Source: Burkholderia sp. FERM BP-3421 (GTDB taxonomy: Bacteria > Pseudomonadota > Gammaproteobacteria > Burkholderiales > Burkholderiaceae). From it: 64,000 bases of DNA. Shown one piece after another: positions 15,342 through 23,480 of the stretch. The translations under genes were made by a program, and so were the position numbers. The stretch is from the NCBI RefSeq assembly GCF_028657905.1, contig NZ_CP117781.1, positions 1,798,001 to 1,862,000 on the forward strand. The letters are read 5' to 3'. The notes under the pieces are model-generated. The model had not been told where the DNA came from and made no database searches. It saw nothing but the letters and a program-made list of their open reading frames with translations. Positions within the stretch are counted from its first letter, which is position 1, and every line of letters begins with the position of its first letter.

Positions 15342-16547
15342 TCAAGCCGCACCCGGCTGTTCCATGCGCCGGGTCGCGAGCGAAATGCTCAACGCCAATC
15401 CCACCAGCACGATCGTCGCGCCGGCGAAAATCAACGTGGCCCGTTCGATGCCGACTTTTTGCACCGCCACGCCGAGTGCGATCACCGGCAGTGAAATGGC
15501 GACGTAGAGCACGACGAAGAACAGCGACGTCACTTCGGCGCGCCGGTCCGGCGGAGCAGCCGTGGCGATCTCGCTCAAGCCGGACCGCAGCGAAATGCCC
15601 TGCCCGATTCCGGCCAGCACGCTTCCGACCAGCAACGCGTCCAGCGAGCTTTCCCGCACGCTGAGCGCGATGGCCAGCAAGCCGCCGATCAGCCCGGCGC
15701 ATCCGGCCAGCAAGCGCCAGCGCGCGGCGATCCGCGCCTGCGCGATCTGCCCGATGGTGGAGCACACGAACACGAGAAACACGATCGCGCCGATCAGCAC
15801 GCCGTTGTGAAGATGCAGCGAGGCGCGGATCAGTTGCGGCGCGACCGCGGCGAAAAAGCCGACGACGGCAAATCCGGCGAAGCCGGCCATGGCCGCGGGA
15901 ATGAAAACCGGTCGCACGGCATCGGGAAGCGAAAGGCGCTGCAGGCCGAGCTTCCTGCGCGCGGGCAAGCGTGCGGTCTCGGGCACCAGGCACACGCCCA
16001 CCGCCGCGACACCTACGAGCAGCAGATGGGCTGCATACGGCAGGCGCATCGGCCACGGGAGCCATTCGACCAGCATGCCGCCGAGCAGCGGGCCGCAGCC
16101 CAGGCCGAGCATGTTGGAGGCAGTCGCCGCCAGGGTCGCATGCGTGCGCCACGCGGGCGGCGTCGCTTCGATCACCGCTACCGTGGCGGTGCCGGTGAAG
16201 AGCCCGGCGGACAGGCCCGACAGGAACCGCGCGAGCATCAGTGTCGACACGCCGTCGCTCAGCAGGAACACGACGGACGACAAGGCCGAGGCAAGCAGCC
16301 CGGCAAGCAGCATGCGCCGCCGTCCCAGTTGATCGGACCAGTTGCCGACCGTGAGCAGCGCGCCCAGCACGCCGGCCGCATACACGGCGTAGATCGTCGT
16401 GACGAGGGTGGGCGTCAGCCCATAATGGTGTTGATAGTGCCCGTAGATCGCGGTCGGCAACGTGGTTCCGCTCATGTTGATCGCGAACGCCGCGATCAAC
16501 ATCGCGAATGCGCCCGCCGGATGCCGGGCATGAAAAGTCGATGTCAT
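15342..16547 (-). CDS. MFS transporter, drug/solute efflux type
   Basis: About 401 residues with 12 predicted membrane helices. The loop between helices 2 and 3 has the MFS motif (GNWSDQLGRRRMLL). Helix 1 (AFAMLIAAFAINMSG) and the LARFLSGLSAGLFTG segment fit the 12-helix drug:H+ antiporter class. ATG 16547 (MTSTFHARHP) is preferred to an upstream in-frame start because it begins just before helix 1. The substrate is unknown. Confidence 0.85.
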   Translation of the reverse strand: MTSTFHARHPAGAFAMLIAAFAINMSGTTLPTAIYGHYQHHYGLTPTLVTTIYAVYAAGVLGALLTVGNWSDQLGRRRMLLAGLLASALSSVVFLLSDGVSTLMLARFLSGLSAGLFTGTATVAVIEATPPAWRTHATLAATASNMLGLGCGPLLGGMLVEWLPWPMRLPYAAHLLLVGVAAVGVCLVPETARLPARRKLGLQRLSLPDAVRPVFIPAAMAGFAGFAVVGFFAAVAPQLIRASLHLHNGVLIGAIVFLVFVCSTIGQIAQARIAARWRLLAGCAGLIGGLLAIALSVRESSLDALLVGSVLAGIGQGISLRSGLSEIATAAPPDRRAEVTSLFFVVLYVAISLPVIALGVAVQKVGIERATLIFAGATIVLVGLALSISLATRRMEQPGAA

Positions 16548-16875
16548 CACTCTATCGTCTATCGTGGAATGCGCATTCGAGGGACTGCGTGGCGAGCCGC
16601 GCCGGGTGACGCGCGATGACATGGCCGCACGCGCGCGGTCATGCCTCGATGATTTTCAGCAACGGATACGGCGCATCGTTATTCTGTTTCTGCGGTGCGC
16701 AATCGGGCGGGACGCGCGCGGGTGAATCGCCGCGCAAGCCGTCGCGTATCGCGTGGAGCGACAGCATGCCATATCGACTTCTTTCCGGATAGCGCATGCG
16801 CGTCGTTCACCCGTGCCGGGTGCGGCTGCCGGCACGGCCTCCGCGCCGTCCCGTCTTTAGAGCAAGCATTCGGGT

Positions 16876-17124
16876 TTATCGGACGAAGTGCGCATAGGCG
16901 TCGTTGCGCGCGACGTCGCGTCGCCGGTTGGCGGCGATATCGGCCTGATTCATGGGCGGCGACGGATACGTTTGCTTCATGTCCTGCGGCAGCCTGGCAT
17001 CCAGAAATGCCTGATAAAGCTCCGCCCTCACTTGTTCCCGCGTGAGCGCGCTCTGCGTTTCCGCGAATGCGGAAGTCATCGCGCAAGCCATCACGCATAT
17101 GGACAACACGGTATTGATACGCAT
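16876..17124 (-). CDS. Small secreted DUF4148-type protein
   Basis: 82 residues with a signal peptide (MRINTVLSICVMACAMTSAFA) and a short mature part, LTREQVRAELYQAFLDARLP ... YPSPPMNQADIAANR. The LTREQVRAEL start is characteristic of the DUF4148 family, which is abundant in Burkholderia and of unknown function. GAGAGGAAGCG precedes the ATG. Confidence 0.85.
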   Translation of the reverse strand: MRINTVLSICVMACAMTSAFAETQSALTREQVRAELYQAFLDARLPQDMKQTYPSPPMNQADIAANRRRDVARNDAYAHFVR

Positions 17125-17201
17125 CGCTTCCTCTCGTTCGCACGACGGTGCGCGCCGGTTTGCAAGCCGGCGCGCACCGCGACCTTGTTTCGCCCGCCTG
17201 C

Positions 17202-17498
17202 TCACCGATCGGTCGCCTGCTCCGCGACATCGGCCGCCAGGAGGGCCTTCACGTCCGGCGCCTCGACCAGCCAATCCGCTACCTTGGCGCGCTAGGCGCG
17301 GTGCGCGTCGATCGCGGCTTCGTCCCGACAGGTTTCGAACAGGTGAAATCCCGGTTGTCCGTCCGCCTGCCGGAACAGGTCGTAGCGAAGATTGCCCGGT
17401 TCGGCGCGGGTCGCCGTCACCATGCGCCGGAGTTCAGCCTCGACCGCGGCTGCATGTTCCGGCTTCGGGATCAGGCTGACGAAGAGATGGATGCGCAT
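17202..17498 (-). pseudogene. Quinol monooxygenase (ABM family) interrupted by a stop
   Basis: The first 68 codons give a YgiN-like antibiotic-biosynthesis-monooxygenase fold (MRIHLFVSLIPKPEHAAAVE, EPGNLRYDLFRQADG, FHLFETCRDEAAIDAHRA). A TAG at 17292-17294 then interrupts, but the same frame continues with RAKVADWLVEAPDV to a TGA at 17202. Around seven residues that normally sit between HRA and YRAKVADWLV (typically ending HYxxY) look deleted. It is the third gene of the yqhD-curA operon, 31 bp after curA. The truncated form would lose the C-terminal strand. Confidence 0.75.
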
Positions 17499-17529
17499 GG
17501 ATGGGCTTCCTCACGCGGTGCGCCGGGCC

Positions 17530-18564
17530 TCAGGCGTCAGCCACCTTGATGACGAGCTTGCCGAAGTTCTCGCCTTCGAGCAGGCCGATCAAAGCGTGCG
17601 GCGCCTGTTCGAGGTCGTCGACGACATCCTCGCGCAGCGTGACCCTGCCGGCCTCCACCCACTCGCCCATTTCCCGGAGAAATGCCGCGTAGCCGCTCGC
17701 GTAGTGGTCGAGGATGATGAAGCCCTGCATGCGGACCCGCTTCGCGAGCAGCACGCCCGCGAGCAACGGCAAACGGTCCGGCCCCGGCGGCAGCGCACTG
17801 GCGTTGTAGTGCGCGATGAGGCCGCAAACCGGCACGCGCGCGCCGGCATTGAGCAAGGGCAGGACGGCGTCGAACACCGCGCCGCCGACGTTCTCGAAGT
17901 ACACGTCGATGCCGTCGGGACACGCCTTCGCGAGTTGGTCGGCAAAATCCGGCGCGCGGCGGTCGATGCAGGCATCGAAGCCCAGTGTTTCAGTCACGTA
18001 GCGGCACTTGTCGGCGCCGCCCGCGATGCCGATCACCCGGCACCCTTTCAGCCGGGCGATCTGTCCGACCACGGAGCCCACGGCGCCGCTCGCGGCCGCG
18101 ACGACCACGGTCTCGCCCGCTTTCGGCTCGCCGATATTCAACAAGCCGTGATACGCGGTGAACCCCGGCATGCCCAGCACGCCCAGCGCGTGCGACGGAT
18201 GCGCGACGTCCCGGCCGAGCGGCATCAGGTCGACGCCGTTCGACACGGCGTAATCCTGCCATCCGCTTGCGCCGAGCACGAGATCGCCGGCCGCGAACCG
18301 CGCGTGATTCGACGCGACGACCCGGCTGACGGTCCCGCCCACCATCACGTCGCCCAGCTCGACGGGCGGCGCATACGACGGCGCATCGCTCATGCGGCCG
18401 CGCATGTACGGATCGAGCGACAGATAGAGCGTGCGCAGCAGCACTTCGCCGTCGCGCGGCGTCGGCACCTCATGGGTTTCGAGACGGAAGTCGTGCGGCG
18501 TCGGCGCGCCGGACGGACGGGCGGCCAGTACGATGCGGCGGTTGATGGATTCGATTTGCGGCAT
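17530..18564 (-). CDS. curA: NADPH-dependent enone/curcumin reductase, CurA-like MDR
   Basis: 344 residues, closely patterned on E. coli CurA (YncB): SLDPYMRGRMSD, the GVLGMPGFTAYHGLL segment, the nucleotide-binding AAASGAVGSVVGQIARLKGC and YFENVGGAVFDAVLPLLN. The family reduces alpha,beta-unsaturated carbonyl compounds with NADPH, without zinc. The start at 18564 has GAGGACA upstream. It lies 37 bp after yqhD in an operon under a TetR-type palindrome, which fits reactive-electrophile detoxification. Confidence 0.9.
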   Translation of the reverse strand: MPQIESINRRIVLAARPSGAPTPHDFRLETHEVPTPRDGEVLLRTLYLSLDPYMRGRMSDAPSYAPPVELGDVMVGGTVSRVVASNHARFAAGDLVLGASGWQDYAVSNGVDLMPLGRDVAHPSHALGVLGMPGFTAYHGLLNIGEPKAGETVVVAAASGAVGSVVGQIARLKGCRVIGIAGGADKCRYVTETLGFDACIDRRAPDFADQLAKACPDGIDVYFENVGGAVFDAVLPLLNAGARVPVCGLIAHYNASALPPGPDRLPLLAGVLLAKRVRMQGFIILDHYASGYAAFLREMGEWVEAGRVTLREDVVDDLEQAPHALIGLLEGENFGKLVIKVADA

Positions 18565-18601
18565 ACATGTCCTCTTCGATGAGACGATGGCTTGCGATGG
18601 G

Positions 18602-19759
18602 TTACAACGCGCCTTCCAGCACGCGTCGACTGACGTCGAGCGTGACATCCTTGTGCTCGCCCAGTTGCGTCATGCCGTGTTCGCCGAGTTGCGCGACGAG
18701 TTGGTCGATTGCCTCTGCACCAACGCCGTAATCGACCAGGCGCGTCTTCACGTCGAGGCGTTCGAAAAACGCGCGCGTCGCGTCGATCGCCGCATCGATG
18801 CGCGCGTCTTCCGTGCCGTCGGTGATGTTCCATACGCGCGCCGCGTACTGGAGCAGCTTCGCGCGCTTGCTGTCGCGCCGCACCTGCAGCATCGAGGGCA
18901 GCACGACCGCGAGCGTGCGCGCGTGATCGATGTCGTAGCGCGCGGTCAGCTCGTGGCCTACCATGTGCGTCGCCCAGTCCTGCGGCACGCCCGCGCCGAT
19001 CAGGCCGTTCAGGGCGAGCGTCGCGACCCACATCAGGTTGGCCCGCACCGCATAGTCGTGCGGCTCGGCCAGCGCTTTCGGGCCGATCTCGATCAAGGTC
19101 TGCAGCAGGCCCTCCGCGAAGCGGTCCTGCGCGAGGCCGTCGGCGGGATAGGTCAGGTATTGCTCGACGATATGCGTGAACGCGTCGACGACGCCGTTCG
19201 CGATCTGCCGCGCCGGCAAGGTGTAGGTTTTGGTCGGATCGAGAATCGAGAACGCCGGGAACACGTGCTCGCTGCGAAACGCCAGTTTCGCGTGGGTCGC
19301 GCGGCGCGTGATCACGCCGCCGCTGTTCATTTCGGAGCCGGTCGCGGGTAGCGTCAGCACGCTGCCGAACGGCAGTGCGTCGCGCACGTTCGCGCCATGC
19401 GTTTCCAGGATCTGCCACGGTTCGCCATCGAACAGCGCAGCGGCGGCGACGAACTTCGTGCCGTCGATCACCGAGCCGCCGCCGACCGCGAGCAGGAACG
19501 CGATGCGCTTCGCCTTCACCTGCTCGACCGCCTTCATCAGCGTCTCGTAGGTCGGATTCGGCTCAATGCCGCCGAACGTTTCGACCTCGCGCGCACCGAG
19601 CGCGGCGCGCACTTCGTCCAGCGTGCCGGTCTTTTGCGCACTCGCGCCGCCGTACAGCACGAGAACGCGGGCGTCGCGAGGAATCAGTTCGTCGAGGCGG
19701 GCCACCGTGTTCTCGCCGAAGAGGATGCGCGTGGGGTTGTAGTAGCTGAAATTCTGCAT
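18602..19759 (-). CDS. yqhD: Iron-containing alcohol dehydrogenase / aldehyde reductase YqhD
   Basis: 385 residues, strikingly like E. coli YqhD along the whole length: NPTRILFGENT, GGIEPNPTYETLMKAVE, LLAVGGGSVIDGTKF, LTLPATGSEMN, GVVDAFTHIVEQYLT and WATHMVGHELTARYDIDHA, which holds the metal-binding His residues. YqhD reduces toxic aldehydes with NADPH. The true start is the ATG at 19759 (MQNFSYYNPTRILFG); a TAGAC-5-GTCTA palindrome lies just upstream. First gene of the yqhD-curA-monooxygenase operon. Confidence 0.93.
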   Translation of the reverse strand: MQNFSYYNPTRILFGENTVARLDELIPRDARVLVLYGGASAQKTGTLDEVRAALGAREVETFGGIEPNPTYETLMKAVEQVKAKRIAFLLAVGGGSVIDGTKFVAAAALFDGEPWQILETHGANVRDALPFGSVLTLPATGSEMNSGGVITRRATHAKLAFRSEHVFPAFSILDPTKTYTLPARQIANGVVDAFTHIVEQYLTYPADGLAQDRFAEGLLQTLIEIGPKALAEPHDYAVRANLMWVATLALNGLIGAGVPQDWATHMVGHELTARYDIDHARTLAVVLPSMLQVRRDSKRAKLLQYAARVWNITDGTEDARIDAAIDATRAFFERLDVKTRLVDYGVGAEAIDQLVAQLGEHGMTQLGEHKDVTLDVSRRVLEGAL

Positions 19760-19775
19760 CGTGCGTTCCGATATA

Positions 19776-19792
19776 TTAGACCAGTCGTCTAG
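19776..19792. promoter_or_regulatory. TetR operator before yqhD
   Basis: TTAGACCAGTCGTCTAG, a palindrome with arms TAGAC/GTCTA and a 5-nt centre, 17 bp before the yqhD start. A nearly identical site precedes the adjacent tetR gene (20532-20548). Confidence 0.8.
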
Positions 19793-19910
19793 TTTGGCGA
19801 TCAAAAAAAGATACGCGTGAGCGTATCGAAGTACGTGTGTGTCCTACTGGCGGCGTTCTCGAGGGCGCCGGATTGGACGCCGACCGGCAAGCCGCCGCCC
19901 TGCTCTTTCC

Positions 19911-20510
19911 CTAGTGCCCGGGAAGTCGCAGCATCCGCCGGGTCGTCTTCATGGCGGTCTGCAATGCCGAGCCGTCGCGGCGCATCTTTTCCAGCAAGGT
20001 CGCGCCCAGCCACAGTTCGTAGAGCATCACGGCGGTTTCCCGTGGCTCGATGTCGACCGTGAGCGAACCGTCTTCGAGCGCGACGGCCAGGCAGGCGGCA
20101 AGCCGATCGACAATACGGTCGGTGCCGCGCTTCAGCGCGACGCGCATGGCCTCGGACAGGTCGCACACTTCCGCGCCCAGCTTGACCGCGAGGCATTTTC
20201 CTTCGGGATCCTTGCCCTCCTGCATCGCCTGCCAGGTGCTCCAGTAGCGCATGAAGCGCACCGCGGCGGGCTGGGCATCGGGTTTGAACAGGCGGTCGAT
20301 ATGCTCGATGTAATCGGCAAAGTACGATTCGAGAATGGCTTCGCCGAACGCCTCTTTCGAGCCGAAGTAGTGATAGAACGAGCCCTTCGGCACGCCCGCG
20401 GCGGCCAGGATCTCGTTCAGACCCACGCCCGAGAACCCCTTGCAGAGCATGATGGGCTTGGCGGTGTCGAGGATGTGTTGCCGCACGTCGGCGGCGGTGC
20501 TTGCGCTCAT
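19911..20510 (-). CDS. TetR-family repressor of the yqhD-curA operon
   Basis: 199 residues. N-terminal TetR helix-turn-helix (ILDTAKPIMLCKGFSGVGLNEI, then AAAGVPKGSFYHYFGSKEAFGEAIL). The C-terminal part, with YWSTWQAMQEGKDPEGKCLAVKLG, resembles the NemR/YcdC-like subgroup that senses electrophiles through a cysteine; the Cys in GKCLAVKL is a candidate. Matching palindromes lie before this gene and before yqhD, so autorepression plus control of the operon is the simplest reading. Confidence 0.88.
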   Translation of the reverse strand: MSASTAADVRQHILDTAKPIMLCKGFSGVGLNEILAAAGVPKGSFYHYFGSKEAFGEAILESYFADYIEHIDRLFKPDAQPAAVRFMRYWSTWQAMQEGKDPEGKCLAVKLGAEVCDLSEAMRVALKRGTDRIVDRLAACLAVALEDGSLTVDIEPRETAVMLYELWLGATLLEKMRRDGSALQTAMKTTRRMLRLPGH

Positions 20511-20531
20511 GCCGCGGATGATAGCATCGAA

Positions 20532-20548
20532 TTAGACCGGTCGTCTAA
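20532..20548. promoter_or_regulatory. TetR operator before the tetR gene
   Basis: TTAGACCGGTCGTCTAA has perfect 6-bp arms (TTAGAC/GTCTAA) around a 5-nt centre, 22 bp before the tetR start. It differs from the site before yqhD at only two positions. Confidence 0.8.
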
Positions 20549-20655
20549 ATGAATGGGCGGGGTTTCGCTTCACCGGGTTCGCGGCGGGCTCGATTGCGAG
20601 GCCGCCGCTCCGGTCGTGACGCCCGGCGATGCCCGCATGCGCGCGGACAACCGAC

Positions 20656-22659
20656 TCAGGCCGCGACTTCCGCGATCCGCGTGGGCGCGGTATCGACTGC
20701 CGTCTCGTTCAAGCGCCGGTATCGCGCGAGCGCCCACAGCGGGAAGTACGCGGTGTAGCCGTGGTACTTCAGATAGAAGATGCGCGGGAAGCCCGGCGCG
20801 TTGTGCGAACGATGCCACCAGAAACCGTCGTCCTGCTGCACGGACAGCAGATAGGCCACCCCGCGCCGCACCGATTCCGACTGGCCGTCGCCGAACGCCA
20901 TCTGTGCGAGCAGCGCCCATGCGGTGCAGTTCGACGTGCTTTCGCCGCCGTTCGTGCCGGCGAGCGTCGGATCGCTATAGCTGTCGTTCGTCTCGCCCCA
21001 GCCGCCGTCGGCATGCTGCCGCGCGCGCAACCACGCGAGCGCGCGTGCGATGTACGGTTGCGACGGGGCCTCGCCCGCCAGCGCGAGCCCGGCCAGCACG
21101 CTCCAGGTGCCGTACAGGTAGTTCGTGCCCCAGCGTCCCCACCAGCTTCCGTCCGGCTGCTGCGTCCGCTTGATGTACGCGATGCAATCGCGGATCACCG
21201 CGCGGTCGCCCCGTTGCCCCACCACGCCCAGGCACAGCAGCACGCGGCCGGAGACGTCCTCGGTCGGCGGATCCAGCAGCGCGCCGTGATCGGCGAACGG
21301 GATCGCGTTCAGATAGAGCCGGTCGCAATCCGCATCGAACGCGGCGAAGCCGCCGTTGCGCGACTGCAGGCCACGGATCCAGTCGAGCGAGCGCGCCACG
21401 CGCGCGGCGTACGGATCCGTGCCCGTCACCCGTTGCTGCGCGCGGCCGCGCCGATGCAGCATCGCGGCCACGACAGCGGTGTCGTCGATGTCGGGGTAGT
21501 ACGGATTCGCGTACTGGAACGCCCAGCCGCCGGGCGGCGTGTCGGGCTGCGCATTCTCGATCCAGTCGCCGTCCAGCCCATCGACCTGGCGCATCGCGAG
21601 CCAGTCGTATGCCCGCGTGATCCGCTGACGCGTCGCGCGCACCGCCTCGGGCGTATCCGTCACCACGCATGCCTGTTCGAGCGCCATCGTGCTCCACGCG
21701 GTATCCCACACGGGCGACAGGCAGGGTTGGCAGTACACGCTGCCGTCCGCACGCGTGACGAGCAGCTTTTGCAACGCCGCCTCGCAGTCGCGCCGCAGCG
21801 GATGATCGTCGGGATAGCCGAGCACCTGCATCATCTCGTATGCATAGACGATCGGCGGGAAGATCCCGCCGAGCCCGTCCTCGCCGTTCATCCGTTCCGC
21901 GCACCAGGTTTCGGCGTGGCGAATCGCGCGCGCGCGCAGGCGGCGCGGGATCAGCGGTTCGAGGTGGCGCACCACGCGGTCGAGCGCGAGGAAGGCGCGG
22001 CGCGCGCCCCCTGCCTTCGGAAAATAACTGCGCTCCTGGTCGGGCGGCGTCACGAACAGTTCGGCGACCGAAATGCCGCGCGGGTTGCGCGCGCGGGCCT
22101 TGAGCGAGCACAGCACGAGGAGCGGCACCATGGTCGTGCGCGCCCAGTAGGCGACCTTGTACATCGAGATCGGCACCCACTTCGGGAACAGCACGAATTC
22201 GATCGGCATGAACGGCGTGGCGCGCCACGGCACCTGGCCGAAGGTGGCGAGCAGGATCCGCGTGAACACATTCGACTTCGCCGCGCCGCCCAGGCCGAGG
22301 ATCGTCTCTCTTGCACGCGCCATGTGCGGCGCGTCCTCGGCATCCCCCGCCGCCTTCAGCGCGAAATACGCCTTGACGCTGCATGACACGTCGGGCGCAC
22401 CGTCGACGTACAGGGCCCACCCGCCGTGCGTGTCGAGCCGCTGCGTGGCGCGCAGGTAGCGCGCCATCTTCTCCTGCAACGCCTCGTCGATCCTGTCCAT
22501 GAAATGCATCATCAGGATGTATTCGGCGGTGATCGTCGCATCGGATTCCAGTTCGAAACACCAACTGCCATCGGCTTGCTGGCGGCGGACGAGCGCGTCG
22601 CGGCCGCGCACGATCGCGGCGTCGAGTGCGGGAAGCTGGGGGGAAAGGTGCGGATTCAT
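20656..22659 (-). CDS. shc: Squalene-hopene cyclase
   Basis: 667 residues. It cyclises squalene to hopene for hopanoid membrane lipids at the inner membrane. The catalytic acid motif DIDDTA is near residue 390. Repeated QW motifs are plain: QQADGSWCFE, THGGWALYVDG, QSRNGGFAAFDAD, QQPDGSWWGRW, QHADGGWGETND and QQDDGFWWHR. FxPKWVPISMYKVAYWARTT matches the family's membrane-entry region. Length is normal. A TetR gene is divergent 61 bp away with a palindrome in between. No other hopanoid gene is adjacent, so this may be one of two cyclases often present in Burkholderia. Confidence 0.95.
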   Translation of the reverse strand: MNPHLSPQLPALDAAIVRGRDALVRRQQADGSWCFELESDATITAEYILMMHFMDRIDEALQEKMARYLRATQRLDTHGGWALYVDGAPDVSCSVKAYFALKAAGDAEDAPHMARARETILGLGGAAKSNVFTRILLATFGQVPWRATPFMPIEFVLFPKWVPISMYKVAYWARTTMVPLLVLCSLKARARNPRGISVAELFVTPPDQERSYFPKAGGARRAFLALDRVVRHLEPLIPRRLRARAIRHAETWCAERMNGEDGLGGIFPPIVYAYEMMQVLGYPDDHPLRRDCEAALQKLLVTRADGSVYCQPCLSPVWDTAWSTMALEQACVVTDTPEAVRATRQRITRAYDWLAMRQVDGLDGDWIENAQPDTPPGGWAFQYANPYYPDIDDTAVVAAMLHRRGRAQQRVTGTDPYAARVARSLDWIRGLQSRNGGFAAFDADCDRLYLNAIPFADHGALLDPPTEDVSGRVLLCLGVVGQRGDRAVIRDCIAYIKRTQQPDGSWWGRWGTNYLYGTWSVLAGLALAGEAPSQPYIARALAWLRARQHADGGWGETNDSYSDPTLAGTNGGESTSNCTAWALLAQMAFGDGQSESVRRGVAYLLSVQQDDGFWWHRSHNAPGFPRIFYLKYHGYTAYFPLWALARYRRLNETAVDTAPTRIAEVAA

Positions 22660-22670
22660 GCGCGCATCAT

Positions 22671-22688
22671 ACCATCCGGACGGATTGT
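22671..22688. promoter_or_regulatory. Operator between shc and tetR
   Basis: ACCATCCGGACGGATTGT: ATCCG and CGGAT flank a GA centre, and seven of eight arm bases pair. It sits in the 61-bp gap between the divergent shc and tetR starts, as expected for a shared TetR site. Confidence 0.65.
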
Positions 22689-22720
22689 TTTATGTCGAGG
22701 CCTGGGTGCTAAGATGGCGC

Positions 22721-23392
22721 ATGGCCAATACTCCCCGCGCCACCCGTCGCCCTCCCGCGGCCCGGGCCGCGCCGCAACCCGCTTCCCCTCCCTCGCCGCC
22801 GGCGTCCGGCAGCCGGCGCAAGAAGGCGCCCGCGCAGGTGCGCGCGAAACTGCTGCAGGCCGCGTCCGATCTCGCGCGCGAGCATGGCGCGCAGGCGGTC
22901 ACGCTCGACGCGGTCGCCGAGCGCGCGGCGGTCAGCAAGGGCGGCCTGCAATACCACTTCCGCAGCAAGCAGGCCCTGCTCGACGCCTTGTTCGAACAGA
23001 CCATCATCGGTTTCCAGCGGCGCGTCGCCGAGCGCGCGGCGGCGGATCCGATGCCGTCCGGCGCCCAGGCGCGGGCCTACCTGCACGTGAGTGTCGACGA
23101 AGAGGACCCGATCGCCGATGGCGATGTGCTGCGCGTGCTGGTCGCCTCGATGATGAGCGATCCCGACGTTCGCGCGCGCTGGTCGGCGCCGTTGCGCGAT
23201 GGCCTGCAACCCGATCAGCTGCCGCTCGCGCAGGCCGCGATCGCGATGATCTGCCGCCTTGCCGCCGACGGCTTGTGGTTCGCCGACGTCCTCGGCTATC
23301 AGTCGATGTCGCGCGCGCTGCGCGACGAAGTCGTGCGCCAGTTGGATCAGATGACGCGCATGCCGCCGCCGGCCGCGCCCGATCCAGGCTGA
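22721..23392 (+). CDS. TetR-family regulator divergent from shc
   Basis: 223 residues. A proline/arginine-rich lead of about 38 residues precedes the helix-turn-helix (LLQAASDLAREHGAQAVTLDAV, ERAAVSKGGLQYHFRSKQALLDAL). The GGLQYHF variant of the recognition helix and the C-terminal domain (SVDEEDPIADGDVLRVLVASMMSDPD) place it in the TetR_C subgroup common in Burkholderia. It probably represses shc or itself through the palindrome at 22671-22688. ATG 22721 was chosen since upstream codons overlap shc. Confidence 0.85.
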   Translation: MANTPRATRRPPAARAAPQPASPPSPPASGSRRKKAPAQVRAKLLQAASDLAREHGAQAVTLDAVAERAAVSKGGLQYHFRSKQALLDALFEQTIIGFQRRVAERAAADPMPSGAQARAYLHVSVDEEDPIADGDVLRVLVASMMSDPDVRARWSAPLRDGLQPDQLPLAQAAIAMICRLAADGLWFADVLGYQSMSRALRDEVVRQLDQMTRMPPPAAPDPG

Positions 23393-23430
23393 GAACAGCA
23401 GGCCCGGTTTATTCGATGCCCGCAAAGACA

Positions 23431-23463
23431 GCGGGCCGAACCGCGTTTCGCGATCCGGCCCGC
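23431..23463. terminator. Hairpin terminator between convergent tetR and protease genes
   Basis: GCGGGCCG at 23431-23438 pairs with CGGCCCGC at 23456-23463; the loop can form an inner CGCG/CGCG stem. It lies between two convergent genes and could serve both. T-runs are weak. Confidence 0.55.
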
Positions 23464-23480
23464 CGCCGCGCGCGACGTGC

